From NCBI RefSeq assembly GCF_031454185.1, contig NZ_JAVDQI010000004.1, positions 132,317 to 196,316 on the forward strand: a DNA stretch of 64,000 bases. Direction: 5' to 3'. Below are positions 36,394-45,550 of the stretch, piece by piece. The notes under the pieces were generated by a model that did no database searches, was not told the origin of the DNA, and saw only the letters and a list, made by a program, of their open reading frames with translations. Origin of the DNA: Methanococcoides alaskense (lineage in GTDB: Archaea > Halobacteriota > Methanosarcinia > Methanosarcinales > Methanosarcinaceae). Each line of letters begins with the position of its first letter. Positions within the stretch are counted from its first letter, which is position 1. Both the position numbers and the translations under genes were made by a program.

Positions 36394-38001
36394 ATGCGAA
36401 CAGGAATTGCAATAGATCTTGGTACAAGTGGTTTCAGGGCACAAAAAATAGACCTTGGATCAGGTGAGATACAGAGAACAGTCATCACAATGAGAAATCC
36501 TCTGCCCGGTGCGAACGTTATGGATCATCTGGATTTTGCCATGACATATGGTCAGGACAAAGCTCATGACCTTGTGATCAATGCTTTCATTCACATCCTT
36601 AATGAACTTGAACCGGAAGGTGGACTTGTTGAGAGGATCGCTGTATGTGGAAATCCTATACAATTATCATTGTTCCAGGGGATTCCGATCGATGACCTTG
36701 CCTATGCAGGAGAGCGAAAAAAGAAGTTGATGAATATTGAGGAGCAAAAAAGGAATGCTTGTATCATTGACAGCACTCAGATAAAAGGCCTTGAATTCCT
36801 TAATTGTAAAGTAGTTATTCCACCTGCCATCAAACACGAGGTCGGTGCAGATGCTCTTGCGTTGATAGTAAAGTCCGGAATGCTTGAATCTGATAAGATA
36901 GCCATTGCAACCGATTATGGTACCAATGCGGAAATGGCGTTAAAGGTCGGTAATGTCATCTTCACAGGTTCTGCAGCAGCCGGTCCTGCACTTGAAGGTC
37001 AGGAGATCGGGGACGGAAGTATTGCACGCCCATTTGTGATCTCAGATGTTGAATTTAACAATGGTGATGTCTTGAATTACGTTCTTGATGAGGAAATGAA
37101 CACTGTCAGTGGTTCTCTTGTCAACTATAAAAACGGTGATGTTCTCAAAAATGGTGATGTGCATGCTATCGGCATCACAGGTACCGGTGTTATTGCACTT
37201 ATTGATGAGGCCATAAAAAATGGAACCATACAATTACCAAATATAAATACGCCTGATAAAAAACTTCACCTTCAGGATGGTCTACATTTCACAGAAAAAG
37301 ATCTTGCTGAAGCGGGAAGGGCTATCGGTGCCATACGTGCCGGTCATGTGACATTATGCAATGCTGCTAATGTCGCAATGGAAGATGTGGAGGTCGCATA
37401 CATGGCCGGTGCTGCCGGTACCTATATGGATGCGATAAAAGCTCATCGTATTGGCATGATACCTTACAATGTCTCAAAGATCTGCCAGATAGGGAACACT
37501 TCTCTTATCGTTGCAAGGGAGATACTACTTTCAGAAGAACGATTATGGGACCTTCAGGAGATCGCAGTGGAGATAGTTGGCACACATGTAATGTTTGCAA
37601 TGGATGAAGCATTCAAGGATTCTTATATTCTTGAACTTTCCTATTGGAACGAGGGTATGCCTTTCAAGACACTTAAAAAATATCTTAAGAAAAAAGGTCT
37701 TCCTACAATCGATGAAGTAACTAAGGTGCCGGAAATCGAAAAGCGCGTCGAGAAGGATATTCCGGATCTTGGGGGCGAAGGGCTTCATGTGGTTGACCAG
37801 ATAGGTACATTTCTGGAAATCGATATGGAAGGCTGTATCGACTGTAAGAAATGTGTCGATGTATGCCCAAATGATGCATTGGAGCAGGAGGATCGGTCTG
37901 TGAGAATAAGAACTGATCTTTGTGATGGTGCACACTGCCAGAAATGTATTCATTCATGCCCGGAAAATGTCCTCGACTGGCATTTTCTCAAGGTAGTATA
38001 A
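36394..38001 (+). CDS. ramA: RamA-type corrinoid protein reductive activase
   Basis: This 535-residue iron-sulfur ATPase reduces the inactive Co(II) corrinoid of methyltransferase corrinoid proteins to Co(I). The N-terminal ASKHA-type ATPase begins GIAIDLGTSGFRAQKID; further signatures are TDYGTNAEMAL and AGAAGTYMDA. The C-terminus has two [4Fe-4S] motifs (CIDCKKCVDVCPND and C-x5-C-x2-C-x3-CP around HCQKCIHSCPEN), as in Methanosarcina RamA. The start at 36394 follows AGGAAGG. Located between mtaA and mtaCB, it may be dedicated to methanol MtaC (a RamM-like paralogue) instead of methylamine proteins; the sequence cannot decide this. Confidence 0.9.
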   Translation: MRTGIAIDLGTSGFRAQKIDLGSGEIQRTVITMRNPLPGANVMDHLDFAMTYGQDKAHDLVINAFIHILNELEPEGGLVERIAVCGNPIQLSLFQGIPIDDLAYAGERKKKLMNIEEQKRNACIIDSTQIKGLEFLNCKVVIPPAIKHEVGADALALIVKSGMLESDKIAIATDYGTNAEMALKVGNVIFTGSAAAGPALEGQEIGDGSIARPFVISDVEFNNGDVLNYVLDEEMNTVSGSLVNYKNGDVLKNGDVHAIGITGTGVIALIDEAIKNGTIQLPNINTPDKKLHLQDGLHFTEKDLAEAGRAIGAIRAGHVTLCNAANVAMEDVEVAYMAGAAGTYMDAIKAHRIGMIPYNVSKICQIGNTSLIVAREILLSEERLWDLQEIAVEIVGTHVMFAMDEAFKDSYILELSYWNEGMPFKTLKKYLKKKGLPTIDEVTKVPEIEKRVEKDIPDLGGEGLHVVDQIGTFLEIDMEGCIDCKKCVDVCPNDALEQEDRSVRIRTDLCDGAHCQKCIHSCPENVLDWHFLKVV

Positions 38002-38030
38002 TAACTTTCATGAGGTGAACATTTAATTAT

Positions 38031-38125
38031 TTGCTCACATCTGTTGTACTGACGTACTGGATATAGATCTGAAAAGTAAACAGATTGGATCGAAGGAAGC
38101 TACTATAGATCTTAGATGTGAGCAA
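38031..38125 (+). ncRNA. Candidate structured RNA downstream of the ramA-like gene
   Basis: TTGCTCACATCT (38031-38042) and AGATGTGAGCAA (38114-38125) form a perfect 12-bp closing stem. Inside are GTAC-TGAC-GTAC (38046-38057) and ATCTG/CAGAT (38067-38071 and 38081-38085), with a possible GATC/GATC helix after it: a multi-branched fold. A T-rich tail follows. It could be an elaborate terminator, an mRNA 3' element or a small RNA. It lies in the 326-bp gap between the ramA-like and PAS/GAF genes, which has no ORF. Confidence 0.45.
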
Positions 38126-38327
38126 TTTTATTTATTCATTGATTTAAGATAATTCTTTCGTTCAGAAAGATCGTCAAAATATGGATATTCTATCTTTGTG
38201 GAAGATATGATATAGATTATGGATTGTTTACTTGTAATAGGATTCAAAACAAATATATAATTGAAACAAACAAATTCCATTATTAAAAATAAAAGATCGT
38301 TTAAGTAAAAAAACGCAAAAACGGGAG

Positions 38328-41300
38328 ATGTATAAGATATACAGTTCCATGGAAAATACCGGTAATATATCTGTCAAAAAGACTTCATCTAAAGTTGTAT
38401 CTGATGAAATATCAGAATCTGATAGCTGTAGTTCTTTCTCTTTTTCCGATGATCCTGGAAACTATTTCGAGGCTATAGTAGCATCTTTAAAAGAAGCTCT
38501 CATAATACTTGATCCGGATCTGAACCTGATATATGCGAACGATTCATTCTACAAAATGTTCAATGTCAAACTTGATGATGTTTTGGGAAATGATGCTGAT
38601 ATATTTGTTGATCTTAAGAAAAATTCACCTGAACTATTCGACAGGCTTAGCAGAGTTTGTAAAGAAGGTTTCTTACTTGAGGACTTTGGACTAACATATC
38701 CTTTCATCAATGCCGGTACAAGGTCTGTGCTGATCAACGGAAGGCCGATCAGATATGATGGCAGCTGTGTTGCTCTTGTTACCTTTGAATATATTGACGA
38801 ATTGAAAGCCCTGGATGAGGGAACTATCCGATATGAAGGTCAATATTCAACGTTGATCGAAAAAGGCAATGAAGGGGTAATTGTTGTCCTTGACAATGAA
38901 ATACGGTATACGAATAAGAAATTCTGCGAACTGACAGGATCGTCAAAAGATGATATCATTGGTTCTCCTTTCTTTGATCATATTTCGCTTGAATATCGCA
39001 GAATGGTCTCCAAAAAATACAATAAATGTCTTTCAAGCAAGAAGAATGACTCCAATATTTATGAAGCAAATATTGTTTCGCTTATTGAAGGTGAAATTCC
39101 TGTGGAGATGACTAATTCCTACATTGAATACGAAGGACAGTCTGCGGTAATGCTGAACTTAAATGACATTAGGGAAAAAAGAAAAGCAGAGAAAGCTCTC
39201 GTTGATACTGAGAAGAACTTCAGGATAATCTTTGAAAAATCTCCCATAGGTATAGTTCGTTTTGATCGGAAAGGAATTATAACGAATTCAAATGAAGTAT
39301 TCAATGAGATATTCGATCATTTACGTGATGTGATCACAGGCTATAATGTCCTCGATCTTTTTAGTGACACCGATTTTCGTAGCGATATAAGTGATGTGGT
39401 CTCGGGAAAGATAAGGAGCTATGAGGGTGATGTTCACCTAATTGTAAATGACAATAATTCTATCCTGCATATCACTTTCAGTTCTTTGATCGTAGATGGA
39501 TCATTGCAGGGTGGGATGGGGATATTTGAAGATATCACCCTGAGGAAGATGGGTGAACGTTCTCTCCAGCTGAACGAGTCTCGTCTAGAGACGCTTCTTG
39601 AACTCAACCAGATATCCGATGAATCCATTGAAGATATATTAAATTTCACTTTGGAGGCTGCTACAAGACTCACTCTGAGCAATATAGGCTATCTTGTCAG
39701 TGTCCGTGAAGACAATTCGTTTGACATGATCTCCCTCCTTTTAACAGATGAAATGGGTCAATACAAACTGAGCAAGGACCTGGGAGATTATCCGTTTGAC
39801 ATTTCCAGCAGGGCCATCAAAGTGAACTCAAGTGGAAAATATTTGCTTTCAAATTACTCAAATGACCTTTTTGAAATAGAAAATGATCATGATGTGAACG
39901 GTACTATCACACGTCATTTTGATATTCCCATCTCCAATGAAGGAGGTGAACGATTCGTTCTGGGAGTTGGCAACAAAGATTCTCCTTATGATGATCTTGA
40001 TACTCGTAACCTGGCACTATTGATCCAGGAAATGAAAAAATTGATCGAGCATAGGGAAGCTGATGAAGCTTTGCGTGTGTCGGAAGAAAAGTACTCAAAT
40101 CTCGTTAAGAATGGGAATGACGGCATTATCATAATTCGTGATGATGTGCTGGAATTTGTAAATTCAATGTTCTGTGAGATCATTGGTTTCAGTCCCCAAA
40201 AGGTACATAACTCCAGTTTCTCTTCTTATCTGTCACCTGAATATCGGCGAATGGTGACTAAGCAGTTCTCGAAGATACTGGAAAAACAGAAGAGCAGTTA
40301 TAATAAATTCGAGGTAGATCTGCTTGATCGTAAGGGTGAAACTGTTCCTGTTGAGATCAGTCCGTCACGCATATATGATCAGGGTAAGCCTGCTGTAATG
40401 GCTATTATACGTGACATAACTGAGCAGAAAAAGAAAGAACAGGAACTGCTTGATTCACTGGAAGTACAAAAGGTATTGCAAACGGTTATCAAGAGCAGTC
40501 CTGCAATTGTATTTTTCTGGAATGCTCAGTCGGGATGGCCAGTTGAATTTGTTTCTGAGAACATCGATACATTTGGATATTCTCCGTCGGATTTTATTTC
40601 TGGGAAACTACAATACGGTGACATTATTCACCCTTCTGATGCGGAAAGGGTGCACAGCTATTTTGCCCGAAAATTTGCAGAAAATGCTTCTGAATATCGT
40701 CTCGAATACAGGATAATCACCAGGTCTGATGATGTTCGATGGGTTGTCGAAAGATCCACTCCGCAGTATGATGAGGGGGGTGATCTTGTCCATATACAGG
40801 GTATCATCATGGATATCACTGAGCGTAAAAAGATCAATCAATTTTTGAATATTGAGTCCGAGGTAGGTAATTTCTTCACTCCTTCAGGGGACCTTCAGGA
40901 AACCTTTGACCAGCTTCTGGAATTTGCTTTACATATAGATAGTATCGATTCTGGCAGTCTCTATCTGATAGACAAGAACAATGGTGGATTGAACCTTATA
41001 TCCCATAAAGGGCTTTCGCAAGATTTTGTAAAAAATAATTCTCACTACGCAGCAGATTCCATGCAGAGTCGATTTTTCATGATGGGTTATCCGCTCTACA
41101 AAATGTATTCCGATATCTATCCTGTGACAAAGCGTGATAACAGGGTAGATGAAGGACTGCTGGCAACAGCTGTGATCCCGGTGAAATATCAAGAGGAAGA
41201 AGTGGCTGTTCTTTTCCTTGCATCGCGTACTGAATATGAAATGCTATACAATATTCGTACATCAGTAGAAACAGTTGCTGAACAGATGGGATCCATCATT

Positions 41301-41678
41301 GGTCGCATTGAATCAGAAGTCGATATGCAAAAAAACCAGAACGACCTCAAATCACTCGTTGATGGTATTGAGGATCTGATCCTTGTTCTGGATAGTGAGG
41401 GTTGTGTACTCTACAGTAATGAGGCAGTCTCAAAAAAACTAGCTCACTCAAAAGAAGAGATAACTGGTATGAATTTCATAAAAATGTATCCTCATAATAA
41501 GGTACTCGAAGCAGCAAAGCTCTTTGGGGATGCACTTGCAGGTAATAAGGTCGAGTTCAGGTTACCTTTGGTTACAGGTACTGGCATGTTTATGCCTATG
41601 GAAACAAGATTGCAAAAGGGTAAATGGAATCGTCAGGATGCGATCATTGCTATCTGTCGGGAGGTTGGCATAAATTGA
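38328..41678 (+). CDS. Multi-PAS/GAF sensory protein without kinase domain
   Basis: This protein of up to 1116 residues is built from about six PAS and two GAF domains. The order by eye is PAS (about 42-155), PAS (165-285), PAS (295-405), GAF (415-575), PAS (590-705), PAS (715-840), GAF (850-1000), PAS (1005-1110). PAC signatures such as DIREKRKAEKAL, DITEQKKKEQEL and DITERKKINQF mark domain ends. No membrane segment, no HisKA H box and no HATPase N/G boxes are present. It lies 120 bp upstream of mtaCB copy 1, so a role in sensing substrate or redox state for methyltransferase expression is likely. The start is uncertain: the ATG at 38328 touches GGGAG, and ATG 38349 is the alternative. Confidence 0.8.
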   Translation: MYKIYSSMENTGNISVKKTSSKVVSDEISESDSCSSFSFSDDPGNYFEAIVASLKEALIILDPDLNLIYANDSFYKMFNVKLDDVLGNDADIFVDLKKNSPELFDRLSRVCKEGFLLEDFGLTYPFINAGTRSVLINGRPIRYDGSCVALVTFEYIDELKALDEGTIRYEGQYSTLIEKGNEGVIVVLDNEIRYTNKKFCELTGSSKDDIIGSPFFDHISLEYRRMVSKKYNKCLSSKKNDSNIYEANIVSLIEGEIPVEMTNSYIEYEGQSAVMLNLNDIREKRKAEKALVDTEKNFRIIFEKSPIGIVRFDRKGIITNSNEVFNEIFDHLRDVITGYNVLDLFSDTDFRSDISDVVSGKIRSYEGDVHLIVNDNNSILHITFSSLIVDGSLQGGMGIFEDITLRKMGERSLQLNESRLETLLELNQISDESIEDILNFTLEAATRLTLSNIGYLVSVREDNSFDMISLLLTDEMGQYKLSKDLGDYPFDISSRAIKVNSSGKYLLSNYSNDLFEIENDHDVNGTITRHFDIPISNEGGERFVLGVGNKDSPYDDLDTRNLALLIQEMKKLIEHREADEALRVSEEKYSNLVKNGNDGIIIIRDDVLEFVNSMFCEIIGFSPQKVHNSSFSSYLSPEYRRMVTKQFSKILEKQKSSYNKFEVDLLDRKGETVPVEISPSRIYDQGKPAVMAIIRDITEQKKKEQELLDSLEVQKVLQTVIKSSPAIVFFWNAQSGWPVEFVSENIDTFGYSPSDFISGKLQYGDIIHPSDAERVHSYFARKFAENASEYRLEYRIITRSDDVRWVVERSTPQYDEGGDLVHIQGIIMDITERKKINQFLNIESEVGNFFTPSGDLQETFDQLLEFALHIDSIDSGSLYLIDKNNGGLNLISHKGLSQDFVKNNSHYAADSMQSRFFMMGYPLYKMYSDIYPVTKRDNRVDEGLLATAVIPVKYQEEEVAVLFLASRTEYEMLYNIRTSVETVAEQMGSIIGRIESEVDMQKNQNDLKSLVDGIEDLILVLDSEGCVLYSNEAVSKKLAHSKEEITGMNFIKMYPHNKVLEAAKLFGDALAGNKVEFRLPLVTGTGMFMPMETRLQKGKWNRQDAIIAICREVGIN

Positions 41679-41798
41679 AGGGACCTTTATGTTTTGTCTG
41701 CTTGGCAAATAATGTTTTTATCACATGTTTGCATTTATCTTATCAAATCGGGATAGTTGTAGGCATTTATATTAATTATTTTAATGGAGGGCTAAATT

Positions 41799-42563
41799 GT
41801 GATCGATATTAATCCTCAACGTATACTAACACGATATAATGTAAAAGTGGAAAAGGAAATGACCCCTGAGGAGGTGGCTGAGAAATTATTCCCTGTGGAA
41901 GTGAATATAAGGGAGGTCGCGAAAGCCGTCTTTGAAGGAGATGAAGATGAGGTTGTGGAAAGTATCCAGAATGCGATCAATAATGGACTTGATCCACTGA
42001 GCCTTATTAACAATGCACTGATGGTGGGTATGGAAATAGTTTCCACTCTTTATGATGACGGTGTTCTCTACCTTCCGGATGTCATTATTTCGGCGCAGGC
42101 AATGATCGAAGGTATTGAATATTGCAAAGAACGATCAGGTCAGGAGCATGAATACAAGGGTAAGATCGTTTCCTATGTTGTGGAAGGGGATATACATGAT
42201 ATTGGTAAAAAGATCGTGACCGTTCTTCTCAGGGCGAAGGGGTATGAAGTTGTAGACCTTGGAAAGGATGTCTGTGTGGAAGAGGTCATTGCGGCTGTCA
42301 AAAGGGAAAAACCCATTATGCTTACGGGAACGTCGTTAATGACGACAACGATGGTTGGTTTCCAGGATGTGAATTCCCGGTTGCTTGAAAGTGACATCAA
42401 TGTACCTGTTGTGTGTGGAGGCGGTGCGGTGACACAGGATTTTGTATCCCAGTATGAACTTGGCCTTTATTGTGAAGAAGCTTCTGACGTACCAAAGATC
42501 GCAGATGCTATCATCAACGGCTTGAATATTGGCCAGCTCATGAAGGAGTTCCATAAACACTGA
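41799..42563 (+). CDS. mtaC: Methanol corrinoid protein MtaC, copy 1
   Basis: This 254-residue protein carries the corrinoid methyl carrier of the methanol pathway. It has an N-terminal helical cap (about 20-115) and a C-terminal B12-binding Rossmann domain with the base-off/His-on motif D-x-H-x-x-G (EGDIHDIGKK; His about residue 131), the S-L/T region (GTSLMTTTM) and GGG (VVCGGGAV). The start is GTG at 41799, with ATGGAGG 8 bases upstream. It is followed 12 bp later by its partner mtaB. It is similar along its whole length to copy 2 (44767) but has less adapted codon choice. Confidence 0.93.
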   Translation: MIDINPQRILTRYNVKVEKEMTPEEVAEKLFPVEVNIREVAKAVFEGDEDEVVESIQNAINNGLDPLSLINNALMVGMEIVSTLYDDGVLYLPDVIISAQAMIEGIEYCKERSGQEHEYKGKIVSYVVEGDIHDIGKKIVTVLLRAKGYEVVDLGKDVCVEEVIAAVKREKPIMLTGTSLMTTTMVGFQDVNSRLLESDINVPVVCGGGAVTQDFVSQYELGLYCEEASDVPKIADAIINGLNIGQLMKEFHKH

Positions 42564-42575
42564 GGAGGAATGGGT

Positions 42576-43958
42576 TTGAGTTTAAAACGTTATAATAAAA
42601 TGGCTTATGATGACTTCGAAGATATGGTCTTTGGACATTCTATCTATCCAATTAAGACCGGTTTTGATCTGGAGATCGGAGCGGGATATACTTCGGCGGA
42701 AGTTAATTATGCACCCAGGCCAGCAGCTGGTGAGTCTAAAGAGAAACTTATTACAGAATACCAGAAGATCACAACTGATGTCCTGCAACGAATGGTACAG
42801 GTCGGTTTCCCTTCTGTGGTTCTCGAAACGGAACATGTGCAACAAATGACCGTCAATCCGTCATGGGGTGCTGAGATAGCACATGAACAAAAGACCATCA
42901 TGGAAGAGTTTTATGATGAATATGGCATCAAATGTGCATTGCGCCATACGCCTGCTGATATTCGGGGCGGAAAAGAAGCCCTCGATCTTAGGGGTGACTC
43001 TTATTGTCTGTTACTGGAATCTTTTGAAGAGGTTGCTTCCAATGGAGCCGATATGCTTTCCATTGAATCACTTGGTGGTAAGAGTGTCTTTGATTCATCA
43101 ATAATAAGGAACGATCTCTCAGGTGTGCTTTTTTCAATAGGTATCCTCGGCACTCTTGATGTAGAGTTCATATGGGAAGATATTAGCAAAATAGCAAAGA
43201 AACATGATGTTGTGGCTGCCGGGGATACTGATTGTGCTCAGGCTAATACTGCAATGTTCATTGCAGGTGGTCTGCTTGACAGAAAGCTTGCCCATACCCT
43301 TGCTGTTGTGGCAAGGGCGGTTTCAGCACCGCGTTCACTTGCTGCATATGAAGCAGGAGCTGTTGGTCCTGGTAAAGATTGTGGGTATGAGAACACTATA
43401 ATCAAGGCCATTGCTGGTGTTCCTATCTCACAGGAAGGAAAGGGCTCAACTTGTGCTCACTCTGATGTCATGGGTAATCTTGCTATGCAATGCTGTGATC
43501 TCTGGTCCAATGAATCTGTGGAGTACCGTGGTGAGTTTGGCGGCACAAGTGTTCAATGTTGGGGGGAGACCCTATCTTATGATTGTTCCATGATGAATAC
43601 GGCAATAGAGGCTGGCTATGCGAAGGTCTTCAGGGATGTTTTCATGGTCTCCGACAGATATAGGGATCCTCAGGCATTCATACTTGCATTCGATAATGCT
43701 TATAGGATAGGTGAATCGATCGTAAAGGATGGTAATGATATCTATCTACGTGCTAAGAATGCTGCGATAGAGGCATGTAATATCGTTGATGAAGGTTCTC
43801 GCGGACAGCTTGAACTTTCACGCTTTGAGAAAGCTTCTCTTGCAAAGGCGATCAAGTCCCTTCATTCACTTACTGATGAAAAGGATGTGTTCATTGAAGA
43901 GAATCTGAACAAACTTTCAACGATGGAGAGCTTCAGACCTGAAAATTACGGTTACTGA
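42576..43958 (+). CDS. mtaB: Methanol:corrinoid methyltransferase MtaB, copy 1
   Basis: This protein of about 460 residues is a zinc enzyme that activates methanol and methylates MtaC. The expected zinc ligands are present: Glu in LSIESLGGKSVFD, Cys in AAGDTDCAQANT and Cys in VGPGKDCGYENT. It ends in PENYGY, like characterised MtaB. I prefer the TTG start at 42576 (first residues MSLKRYNKMAY): GAGGAGG at 42562-42568 lies 7 bases from it, but only one base from the ATG at 42570, too close to be used. The protein lines up without gaps with copy 2 over most of its length. Confidence 0.92.
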   Translation: MSLKRYNKMAYDDFEDMVFGHSIYPIKTGFDLEIGAGYTSAEVNYAPRPAAGESKEKLITEYQKITTDVLQRMVQVGFPSVVLETEHVQQMTVNPSWGAEIAHEQKTIMEEFYDEYGIKCALRHTPADIRGGKEALDLRGDSYCLLLESFEEVASNGADMLSIESLGGKSVFDSSIIRNDLSGVLFSIGILGTLDVEFIWEDISKIAKKHDVVAAGDTDCAQANTAMFIAGGLLDRKLAHTLAVVARAVSAPRSLAAYEAGAVGPGKDCGYENTIIKAIAGVPISQEGKGSTCAHSDVMGNLAMQCCDLWSNESVEYRGEFGGTSVQCWGETLSYDCSMMNTAIEAGYAKVFRDVFMVSDRYRDPQAFILAFDNAYRIGESIVKDGNDIYLRAKNAAIEACNIVDEGSRGQLELSRFEKASLAKAIKSLHSLTDEKDVFIEENLNKLSTMESFRPENYGY

Positions 43959-43960
43959 AG

Positions 43961-43984
43961 TTTTCATTTTCATTTTCATTTTCA
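43961..43984 (+). repeat. TTTTCA hexamer tandem repeat
   Basis: Four perfect TTTTCA units directly after the mtaB copy 1 stop codon. The pyrimidine-rich strand may act as a U-rich archaeal terminator. No coding role. Confidence 0.7.
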
Positions 43985-44601
43985 TCTTTCATCTCTCCAT
44001 CTTACGCCCCATTTTCTTTTTTTCTTTTCGTTACGATTATCGTGCAATGAATTTTCAGTCATCTATTTTCATTTTCTGGATTGGATATTTGATGCCTCAA
44101 TATGTAGTATTTAAGTGTTTTGTGTTATTAGAAAATGTATAAATAAACATAAATATATACTAATTATTTAATAATTTGTGCATATACACATTATTGTTTA
44201 ATTTGGTTGATATAATAAAATAATCTTGAATTGCAATTTTCAGTTAATCCCTTTATTGATGTCGTTTTCTTTTTATTTAATCTGAATTGTACAATGGCAG
44301 TTTCTATTTATAAGTTTCTACTGTCAAGTGTATATATTTCTGTAATATCAATATGTCTGTTTAAAAATAAGCATCAATAGCCTTTATTTTCCCATATTGG
44401 TATCGATCAAATATTTCCATTATACAAATGTTTTATATACTAGTTATTTTTAAAGCAAATTTAATTATATTATATAAATGTATTTACTAAATTTGTTTTG
44501 TTTGTTTTCAATATTGTTATTTTTGTTATGCATTTTCGATACCAATACAGCTTATTTTTGATATATTTTATCTTTGTAATTTTGTTTAACCAACTGATAA
44601 T
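43985..44601. other. Long AT-rich region between the two mtaCB pairs
   Basis: About 600 bases with very high A+T and no supportable ORF. With the promoter and leader that follow, it separates the two mtaCB pairs by 808 bases. Such long upstream regions are usual for regulated methyltransferase operons in Methanosarcina. Confidence 0.5.
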
Positions 44602-44641
44602 GCTTATATATAAAATCATTTGAAAACAAATGTTTATATAC
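44602..44641 (+). promoter_or_regulatory. Promoter of mtaCB copy 2
   Basis: Two TATA-like elements (GCTTATATATAA at 44602-44613 and TTTATATAC at 44633-44641) flank a perfect inverted repeat, CATTTG-AAAA-CAAATG (44617-44632). The downstream TATA shares ATGTTTATATA with the mtaA promoter. The repeat could be an activator or repressor site. The leader to the start codon is about 100 nt. Confidence 0.5.
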
Positions 44642-44766
44642 TGGAATGAGAGACGTTTGAATAGGTTTTCAGAACGAAATCCTATGATTGGATCGAGGGT
44701 GGTATTCTTCCCAAGAAGAATGACACTTCAATTATTATTAAAAAAAACAAAGGAAGGAAGCAAAAC

Positions 44767-45537
44767 ATGACCAGGTTGGATATAGACCCCAGTGAAATTC
44801 TGGTAAGATACAATGTGAAATTGGAAAAGGCAATGACGCCTGAAGATGCTGCAGCTGAACTTTATCCTAAGGATGCACTGTTCAGGGAAATTGCAGTAGC
44901 AATCTTTGACGGCGAAGAAGACGACGTTATCGAAGGTCTTGAAAAAGCCATCAAAGCAGGAAAGAATCCAATTGCTCTGATCGACGATGCTCTAATGGTT
45001 GGTATGAAAGTAGTTACTGATCTGTATGATCAGGGAACGATCTTCCTGCCAAACGTAATGATGTCCGCAGATGCAATGCTCGACGGTATCGAGTTCTGCA
45101 AGTCACAGTCCGATGAATCTCCTGTTTCTAAAGGAAAGGTAGTCTGCCATGTTGCAGAAGGAGATGTTCACGATATCGGTAAATCTATCGTCGCTGCACT
45201 TCTCAGAGCAAACGGATATGAGGTAGTTGACCTTGGCCGTGATGTTCCTGTAGATGAGGTCATTGAAGCTGTCAAGGCAGAGAAACCTATAATGCTTACA
45301 GGTACTGCACTGATGACCACAACAATGTATGCTTTCAAGGCTGTCAACGACAGGTTACTTGAAGCAGGTCTCAATGTTCCATTCGCTTGTGGTGGCGGAG
45401 CTGTTAACCAGGACTTCGTATCTACCTATGATCTGGGTATTTATGGAGAAGAAGCTGCTGACGCACCTAAGATCGCTGACAAGATCCTTGCAGGATCTAG
45501 CATTAGCGCACTGAAAGAAGAATTCCACAAACACTGA
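44767..45537 (+). CDS. mtaC: Methanol corrinoid protein MtaC, copy 2
   Basis: This 256-residue corrinoid protein has a helical cap followed by a B12-binding domain with EGDVHDIGKS (the Co-ligating His), GTALMTTTM and FACGGGAV. The start ATG at 44767 follows AAGGAAGG. The two MtaC copies differ mainly in surface positions. This copy uses more C-ending codons (ATC, AAC, GAC), suggesting higher expression. Its own promoter and 100-nt leader lie upstream. It is 13 bp before mtaB copy 2, so the corrinoid protein and methyltransferase are made together. Confidence 0.95.
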   Translation: MTRLDIDPSEILVRYNVKLEKAMTPEDAAAELYPKDALFREIAVAIFDGEEDDVIEGLEKAIKAGKNPIALIDDALMVGMKVVTDLYDQGTIFLPNVMMSADAMLDGIEFCKSQSDESPVSKGKVVCHVAEGDVHDIGKSIVAALLRANGYEVVDLGRDVPVDEVIEAVKAEKPIMLTGTALMTTTMYAFKAVNDRLLEAGLNVPFACGGGAVNQDFVSTYDLGIYGEEAADAPKIADKILAGSSISALKEEFHKH

Positions 45538-45550
45538 AGAGGTGAGATAA

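Noticed and set aside
42570..42572. ATG as start of mtaB copy 1.
   Set aside because: It is one base from the GAGGAGG site; the TTG at 42576 has correct spacing and aligns with other MtaB starts.
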